In this document: piece by piece, positions 56,301 to 64,000 of the stretch
Layout of the letters: each line of letters begins with the position of its first letter
Position numbering within the stretch: position 1 is the stretch's first letter
Assembly: GCA_018350325.1 (NCBI GenBank)
Contig: JAEVLN010000002.1
Span: 1,432,162-1,496,161, forward strand
Reading direction: 5' to 3'
DNA length: 64,000 nt
Origin: Globodera rostochiensis
Taxonomy: Eukaryota > Nematoda > Chromadorea > Rhabditida > Heteroderidae
Notes under the pieces: generated by a model
Told to the model about the DNA's origin: nothing
The model's database searches: none
Seen by the model: the letters and a program-made list of their open reading frames with translations, nothing else
Program-made: the position numbers and the translations under genes

Positions 56301-59300
56301 TGAGCGTCCTTGGATTTCGCTAATTTTTGCTGTTATGTCCTTGAAAATCAACATGTGTGTCCTTGGTAATTGCCTTTACCCGATCCGAGCCCTCGGTTAG
56401 AACTTATGATTATTTTAATAATTAAATAAAAAACCAAGGAATTTGAGTATTGTGCAATCAGATGAATATTTTGGTAAACTATATACTTTACAACAGCTGA
56501 GTAAGCTTTATTAAATATAGAGTGCCTAAAATATTAATGTAGAAAGAATCCTATTTGTAAATTTAAATTTAAAAGTTCTAATTTTTTAACATAAAATTGA
56601 CAAAAGTCTTTTGCGTTTTTCCCTAAAAAAATATACGAGTAATAATATTATCCTATGTATAAATAAGCTAATAAACAAACATGCAATTTACTAAATTAAA
56701 AGTATATATGCGCACTTTGACGACATAAATATTACTAAATGCTTAAAAAATCGCCGTAAACAATATAAAATGGAATACTTATTAATTATTAAATTATTTT
56801 GCATAAATTCAAATAAAAAATATTTAAAAAAAAATTTATAATAAAAGGATTAGAAGATGCTTCGTTGTTAGATACTGCCTATACTGCCTTTACAATAAAT
56901 TTATATAAATTAATAATATTTTTTTTTTAATATTTAAGCATAAAGAAAATGGTCAATAAATGTGTAAGTAAAATTTAAATTGTTCTAATTATCATATAAG
57001 TTTAGTTTTAAATATCTGTCACAAAAAAAATATATTTAAATCATTTAAAATAAATTAAGCTATTTATATTTTATCAAATAAATATCAATCCGTCAACATA
57101 CTCATAAATATAATTTCAAAATTTTTTTCAAATAGAGCTGTGGTTGACAGCATATTTGGATCAAGATTAAAAGTGAAAAGGGTGCAAGATCGAGATAACT
57201 CTAATATTTTCTTCAGAAATAAAAGATATCTTGTGGTAAAACACAAAAATAAAATTTCTTGAAATATACTATAGCTTAAGGCCAAATAACTAAAATAAAG
57301 ATTTAACCATATTTTGATCTTAAGAAATGAATCGATTTAGCAACAGAAATAACCAAATATAATAATATAAAGCAATAAATAATGTTTTTCCTATTTAACT
57401 ATGAACTTATGTTCAGAAATAAACAAAAAAAAATTGATTGAAATTCAACTTCAAATCAAAAATCGATTAACAACATTATTTTATAACAATTTCTTTTAAC
57501 GATATGCGTTAGATATATTAACTAGAAAATAACAATACAAAAACTAAAAAAAGTTGGAAAACAAACGCACAGGCAGATATAGATTAAAACACCAAATGAA
57601 ATGTTACAGGCAGATGTTGTTTAAAACATCAAAATGGAATGTTCATCGAAAGCCAAAGTTAATTTAAAGTAATATTAATTTTAAATGTTATCTTAAATCA
57701 ATGTAAAATTCTTTGTGTAAAGGAAATAAACTTTAAAATATTGAAAAAAAAATTTTTAAAAAACTCAATAAAATTATATAAAAACAAAGTCTAAAGGCTT
57801 AAAAGCGAATTTGGACGCGTACGCATTTTATTAATATGGTTGGAAGCTGTGCGATAGCGCTTCGTATGCAGCCATTGAGGAGCACAACATAAAGAAAACG
57901 TTAAAGGCGACAGGTAGACAAAACGATGGAACTGCGCCTGGAGGACAGAACGAGTATCAAAAAAGACTGCGGAGTTTTTTCACGATGCATGAAAAAAAAA
58001 TATTTAATAGATTAAATAAATATTAAACATACATATTAACTGCAAAAAAATTGTTATAATAAAAGCCAACGGTGTTAAAAGTATTTTCATGTTAAACAAT
58101 TGTTTAGCAAAACAATAACATTTTTGTCTTTTTCACAGAATGATTATGGACTGTTTCAGAGTAAATGTTATTACATTCTATTTTACTATTCCATTGTAAA
58201 ATAATAATATTATGTAAAATTCACGCATTATAAAAAAATAAATAACAAAATAATATAAATAAATGCGACTCTCCAACTTTGGTTTTTAGTTTTGCACCCA
58301 CACATAAGAAAAAAGAAATATCCCAGTTACATACAATTTGAAAATATAATTGAAACTGAAATTGTCTAATATTATATAAAGCTCCAGAAATAGTCAATAA
58401 ATTCGCCAACAAGCCAAATCACACAGTCTCAAAGGACAGCCGATGGTAAGAATAGCATGTTAGATGAATAATTTTTGTAAAATTTTAACCAAAAAAATAT
58501 ATAAATTATAATAAATAAATTAAGATAAAAATGACGTAATCAGCCAAATATATTTGCATTAAAATAGTCAAAAGAAGAAATACCAAGATTTTCATTTGCA
58601 ACTAATTAATAAAATTGCCAAAAAAAAGTACACAAACAAACCCATTATTAATTTTAAAAAAATGGCCAAATAAATATGTGAACATAAATTAAATATAAAA
58701 CAATGATTACGGCCGCGATGTTCAATTTAACTAAGACCCCGAGGCAAGAGGCACGCTTGTAGGGACATTTGAGCGGGAATTTAATTTATGTTAATCACAC
58801 TATGGGTTGTGGCGACAAATGGCAAATCCGTTAACTGTGACTTAATTTTATATTAAGATTAAATGAGTAAAATCCATAAATCTTAAACCGATATTGTGTC
58901 TAAAAATTTTAATGAAACCAAATAATTATTTATCGAAATTAAAAAAGTAAAAAATATATATTATCATAGACAAAAATTCTAATGTTTTGTGAAAAATCAA
59001 TTTTGTATAAATCAAAATTTAACAGAACTTTTTGTAAACTATATGAAGAACAAACGAAGGTGTGAAATATTTTTTACAATATTATTATTATAGAGGCAAA
59101 AATAAATTAATATTTTTCTGACAATAGATAAAAACTAAAATAAATATAATTATGTAATTTCTAACCAAAAAAGGACTGCGATTACTTTTCGGTTGAATTT
59201 TTTTAATTGCTATTAAAAAATAAACTAGATTATTTTTTGTAAACAAAACCAACTAACTATTTAGTGTTTTAACCTTAATATTTAATCAAATAATAGATGT

Positions 59301-59980
59301 CTGTAACGCAAATAATTGTGTTTAAGCTGATAAGTAAATGAATTTATTTATAATTTTTTTTTGTTAAAAAAAATGTTGTTTAATATTACATTTATTTCGT
59401 GTTCACACAATGTAAATCATTAATTAATTTAATATAAGATTTTAATATTTTGGGCTTATTTTTTCTTTTAATGTTCTCCGCGGGTTTACATCGCACTCTG
59501 TTGATTCCACGTTAACAACTCACCAAAACTAATTTTCATGCAACTGATCAAATTATTAAATAGTCTACATATTAAAAAAATTATTTCAGACAAACTGCAT
59601 TTAAATATATAAGAATTTTTATTTTTGCATTTAAAAGATGCACATGACAATATATATCCTGGCTTTATGCGGAGAATCATAGATTACTGAAATTACCATA
59701 ATTTGATTTATTTACATTACTTTAAATAACTTTTGTTTCTGAAACTAATTTCAATATACTTCAAATATGAGCATTAAATATTTAATAATTCTATTTAAAT
59801 AAATAAATGTAATTGTAGCATTTTTTTGTTTGAGCATTAAATTAAATGCGAAATTCTTTGTTTTTTTTATTACACTTCGCTTTCAAATGGCCTTTGCTCA
59901 TTTTAGCTTTTCTTTCTTCTAAAAATTTTATAATTCGAGTTTTTTGTATTTTTACCAATTTTAATGAAAATTTGCTAATA
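47380..59980. other. AT-rich gene desert, mixed strand bias
   Basis: T-biased to about 48.9 kb, A-biased 49.0-53.9 kb, T-biased 54.0-55.1 kb, A-biased 55.2-59.1 kb, and T-biased 59.2-60.0 kb (by eye). A tRNA-like fragment 'ttatggcgtaattggtaaag' at 48832 has no T-arm. 54005-54343 is an open frame of 112 codons and 54447-54668 one of 73 codons, long for such AT-rich DNA but with no recognisable domain. 56045-56110 starts like an element end (TAGGGTTGCAAAGTACCGG). No RNA gene found. Confidence 0.5.
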
Positions 59981-59985
59981 CTTAT

Positions 59986-60165
59986 ATGTTATGGTGTACG
60001 TCTACCGCGGCACCCCGCACATCGGCGGTTTTCGCCCCTCAGCAACAAAAAAGTCACCACTGTTCTGACCAAAGTTGGCAGTGGTGTTAGAGGAAGGTAT
60101 ATACCCAAAGACATCATAAAGATGTAAAAAATATGATTTCACTGCAAAAAGTTTAGAAATGCGTG
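59986..60165 (+). repeat. Duplicated 170-bp sequence, copy 1
   Basis: From 'tatgttatggtgtacgtcta' to 'tttagaaatgcgtg', about 90% identical to 63589-63765. Contains a hairpin-forming pair CACCACTG (60056) and CAGTGGTG (60078). GC-richer than its surroundings. A short frame (MVYVYRGTPHIGGFRPS) is interrupted by a stop in both copies. Confidence 0.85.
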
Positions 60166-60169
60166 AAAT

Positions 60170-62890
60170 ACTTTGAAAGAGAATACTTGAAAAATTGCGT
60201 TTATCAAAATTTATTAAATTCTAACTTAAGAAAAAACAACAAATGTTAATTAAAAAAAAATAAATGTTCCCATCCTCTTCCCCCGAACAGACGGGATATA
60301 CACCACAAACATAGAGACGGCATCACGATCATCTGCCACTAAAATAAAAAACTACAATTGTTATAGCCTCATCAAAATTTTCTAAAAAGTAATAAAGGTT
60401 TTTTAGATTATTTAATTAAACGCATTCATTTTAATTAGCAAAATCCAAAAAGTAAACAAAGACTTTTAAATGTATTTAAAACCCGAAAACTACGGAAAAT
60501 CTTAAAGTTTAGCCGGCGTACATTTTGCTTAAGCAGTGAATATAAAAGGATAATATATGAGAGACTTAAAATAAATAAACTTTAAATTTCTAAAAGGAAT
60601 ACAATTTCAATTAAGATTTTATTTAAATAATAAACCAAACATACTCGAATTGAATTTTTTTTTTGACTTATACTTATAAGAAAAAATTCAATATTATAAA
60701 AGCAACTAAACGCAAAACATTAGTAGCCTAACAAAATAAACACGCAAAACAATACTGTAGTCTAACAAAATAAACAATTTAAAATGGTTTAATCGAAAGC
60801 GGACAGCTTTGAACTCAAGACGTAATTAAAGGCCGGGTACATTTAATAAGAGAAAATATTATACTAAATAAACTTTGGCTGTAAGAAGCTGACAAATACA
60901 AAAAAAATTAGACATAAAAATGTTTTTAAAATACAATAAAGCAGAAATCTACTATGAATAATCATAAATATTTTTTACTTGAAGGATTGAATAATTAAAT
61001 AAAAATTATTTAAAAACATTAGCAGCTGTTGTTAGCATTCGTTTGCGGTGGCCCTAAAATATAATCTTCAAACTTGGATAACTACCGATTTTGTGCTACA
61101 TAATTTACAGAGTTTGAAAAATAGAATAATAAATAAATATGCTTTCTGATCAATATATTTCAAAATCTGGACAACATTCGAGAGGCAAAAATCAAACGAA
61201 ACGATATACATATATTAATTTACTTTGATCTAAATCATTAATTATATTAAATTATCTTTCCATAATCATACAATCACGGACTGCCCCTCCCTATACAATA
61301 ACATCGGGATGATTATAAAAAATGCATATTAATATAAATTTTAAAAAGTTGCTCTTCAATTAGCGTCATCATCAACGATGCTCGACGATGATCATCCTCA
61401 TTCCCCCTATATCCACAGCAAAAATGCATTTATTCTATAAATAAATAGACTGTTTGTTATGGCAAAAGAGTTTATTAAAAGAATGTAAAGTGCCAGCAAT
61501 ATGTATATTTTTTAGATAAAAGAAATTGAGAATATAATTTGAAATGCTTAAAAACAAGTGCTGTAATTGCGCAATAAAGTCTTAGTAAAAAGTAAATAAG
61601 ATTCAAACTTTATTTATGAATTTTGATTTTCCTAATAATAAAATAATCAGTTTTATCTACTCTGGAATAAATTTAATTTTTATTAAAAAGATTAAAGTTG
61701 TTTTATTATTCAGTAAACTTTAAAGCATTTAAATAGGCTTAATTAAGATTTTTTACAATAAATAATAACGGAAAAAGAATTAAAGCTTTGACACCAATAA
61801 CTAAGATTGTTAATAAAATACAGTTTGAAAATGTTTGATAGCACTTCAAAACAAGTTCAATAATAAACAAATGAATTAAATATAATTTTAAAATTGATGT
61901 TAAAAAAGATTAAAGTGAATGCACATAGAATTAATAAATACAAAAATTATTAATGCATTCCTCAGCCTTATCACATCTAAAAACTGTGCTCTATCTGCGC
62001 GCATTGGCTTTTGGAAAGCCCCTAACTCAAGAGTAGTCCCCGAAAGAGACAGAGAGGGACGAGGTAAATTGAACAAATATCGGCGAATTGTATGAATGAT
62101 TTACATAATTGAGGAGTGTGGAAATCGGCCTAAATACTCTAAATTAATTCATTTTGTGTAATAAAAATTTAAAAAAATATCTTTTAATTTTTGAATAAAA
62201 GAAAATGCCAAAATTTTTTTAAATTTTATTTTTGTTTAAAATTTATTTATTATAAACAAACATAAACCCATCAAAGGTTGGGTTCAGAATTATTTTAACT
62301 AAATTCAAATAAAATTAAACCTAACATAGATATAAAATAAATCTAAAAAAATACTCTACATTTGGTTGTGGGTTCTTAGCGAAAAATATCCTTACATAAA
62401 TTAGAAAAAAACAAATGCAAAATAATTCAAAAAATAATTATGAAAGTACAATGATTATAGATTTAACAGTACAATGAAATTTTAAGCAGTGTAAAATATT
62501 CCGAATTATGGAATCGAAGGTAAGATGAGAATATTATATTTAAAAACAGAATAATTAATTACATAATTAAAACCCATTTCTATTGTGGTGTACGGACAAA
62601 TCTTCACATAGCAAGTTCAAAAAAAACAATACGAAATTACTAATTTCAAGATGTCTTTTATTGTTTATTGGTGAAAGATTTCTCGCAATAATGTTACTCA
62701 TTTTTTACTAAATTAAATGATTTTGAAATTTTTAAATAATTTTTGCTTTGCCAAACTATTAATATTGAGGATTAAAATTAAAAATAATACAAAAGGCAAA
62801 CAGTTTAATTGACTTTTTTTAAATTTTATAATAAACCATTTGAAAACATTTATAACATGGAAAATACATGCCTTCCGCGTTGATCTTAGG
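60170..62890. other. AT-rich stretch, A-biased, no gene seen
   Basis: Only short islands such as 60270-60340 and 61975-62060. No frame or RNA fold could be supported. Confidence 0.55.
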
Positions 62891-62897
62891 TTTTCAG

Positions 62898-63048
62898 TAG
62901 GGTTGTTCACGGTCGGTTAACCGAACCGAAACCGAAACCGATAACCGGCTTTTTTGGCCCAAAAACCGAAACAGAAAACCGGGGGTCGCAAACCCGGCCT
63001 AACCGAAAACCGGGGGTACCGGTTTAAAACCGACCGTGAACAACCCTA
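62898..63048. mobile_element. 151-bp MITE with 19-bp-class inverted ends
   Basis: Left TAGGGTTGTTCACGGTCGG and right CCGACCGTGAACAACCCTA are exact inverses. The interior is built from 'aaccgaaaccg' words. Flanks GTTTTCAG (62890-62897) and GTTTTAGC (63049-63056) share GTTTT. An hAT-type MITE is plausible. Confidence 0.85.
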
Positions 63049-63588
63049 GTTTTAGCATCAGGAGAGTTTCGTATCGTACTTGAAGAAAGCAAAAATATAA
63101 TCAATTTAATAATAAACCAAAAATAAATTTAAAAAACTAATTAAAGTTATGGAAAAAAAAATTGTAAGATTACACGAAATATAATATGATTTTAGCATCG
63201 GGAGGGTTTCAAAACAACTATGCATTTACATCTGTCCATGGCGAGAAGGCCCCGGATGAACACATGGAGTGCCGCTTCGACACATGCATATCAACCCAAT
63301 TTTGTATATAAATTTTAACACTTAAAGTCTAATGCAAAAGTCAAAAAATATTTAAATATAACTGAAGGACAAATCCAAAACAATCGAAAACAATAATAAA
63401 ACAAAAAGTACATAACGGAAAGTAATTGTCAAAATATTGCCAATGACCTCAGTTTATCTTTTGAAGCAGCCATATGTTGATATAAATAGTTAAAATGTTA
63501 TATAACAAATACAAATTTTCTATAAATAAAAGAAAACTAAAAAGTTTTGAATTAGATCATGTTTAATATTTTTACATATATGTTATGG

Positions 63589-63765
63589 TGTACGTCTACC
63601 GCGGCACACCGCACATTGGCAGTTTTCGTCCCTCGGCAACAAAAAAGTCACCACTGTTCTGACCAAAGTTGGCAGTGGTGTTAGTCGAAGGCATATATAC
63701 CCAAAGACATCGTAAACATGTAAAAAATAAAATTCACTGCAAAAAGTTTTTAGAAATGCGTGTTT
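63589..63765 (+). repeat. Duplicated 170-bp sequence, copy 2
   Basis: Second copy of 59986-60165 in the same orientation; the CACCACTG/CAGTGGTG hairpin pair is kept (63650 and 63672). Flanks are unrelated to those of copy 1. Confidence 0.85.
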
Positions 63766-64000
63766 TTTGGGGTAATTAATGTTTTTATAAGATTATTAAT
63801 TTTCCTTCTCTAACGTTATGGTGTTTATTACTTTGTGGCAGGCTACTTTTTTCATTAATAACTGTTGCCCCCTGGTTGACCTTCACAATTTCTCTAAAAG
63901 TACTCAATTTTTTATTATTTGTTTGCAAATCATATTTAAAATTTTTTTATTTCTTTTTGTTCACTTTCATTATTGTATATTTTTATTGTTCCAATTAAAC

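Overview
The window looks like nuclear DNA of a nematode, probably a plant-parasitic (cyst-nematode-like) tylenchid. Evidence: very short GT-AG introns (36-50 bp) mixed with long transposon-filled ones, one likely GC-AG intron, and a nematode-type CX-module membrane protein. I could run no searches, so the organism call is inference. Exon structures were built by hand from splice sites, reading-frame phase and family alignment remembered in outline.

Left third (1-20 kb) is the genic part. A tRNA-like/SINE-type repeat is present in several copies at 1-2.9 kb. A 32-bp satellite (about 5033-5928) stops just before a four-exon secreted/membrane CX-module gene (+, 5989-7290). Convergent to it lie two minus-strand genes in tandem: an eEF1A lysine methyltransferase of the METTL10/Efm4 family (8007-9876, 8 exons, 254 aa) and, 308 bp upstream of it, a PHD+JmjC histone demethylase of the KDM7/PHF8 family (10185-19989, 23 exons, about 1015-1049 aa). 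All zinc and iron ligands expected for the KDM7 protein can be seen. Its introns are packed with MITEs, nested transposons and minisatellites.

The middle (20-38 kb) is a transposon graveyard: hAT-like MITEs with 8-bp target duplications, a TA-flanked element with 19-bp terminal repeats carrying a second element inside, and several elements whose inverted ends are built from a short word repeated in tandem, with a different word in each element. One of these (37189-38142) has a matching 9-bp target duplication and a MULE-transposase-like remnant. Three protein-coding relics are broken by in-frame stops: an unknown one at 23.9 kb, a Fic-domain gene at 32.3-33.1 kb set among G-rich minisatellites, and an unknown one at 33.9-34.7 kb.

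The right part (38-64 kb) is an AT-rich, nearly gene-free desert. It shows blocks of alternating A-rich and T-rich strand bias, a second word-repeat element (46442-47370, near-perfect 9-bp target duplication), a duplicated 170-bp sequence (60.0 and 63.6 kb), and a small MITE at 62898-63048. No bacterial-style operons, CRISPR arrays, rRNA genes or convincing intact tRNA genes were seen.
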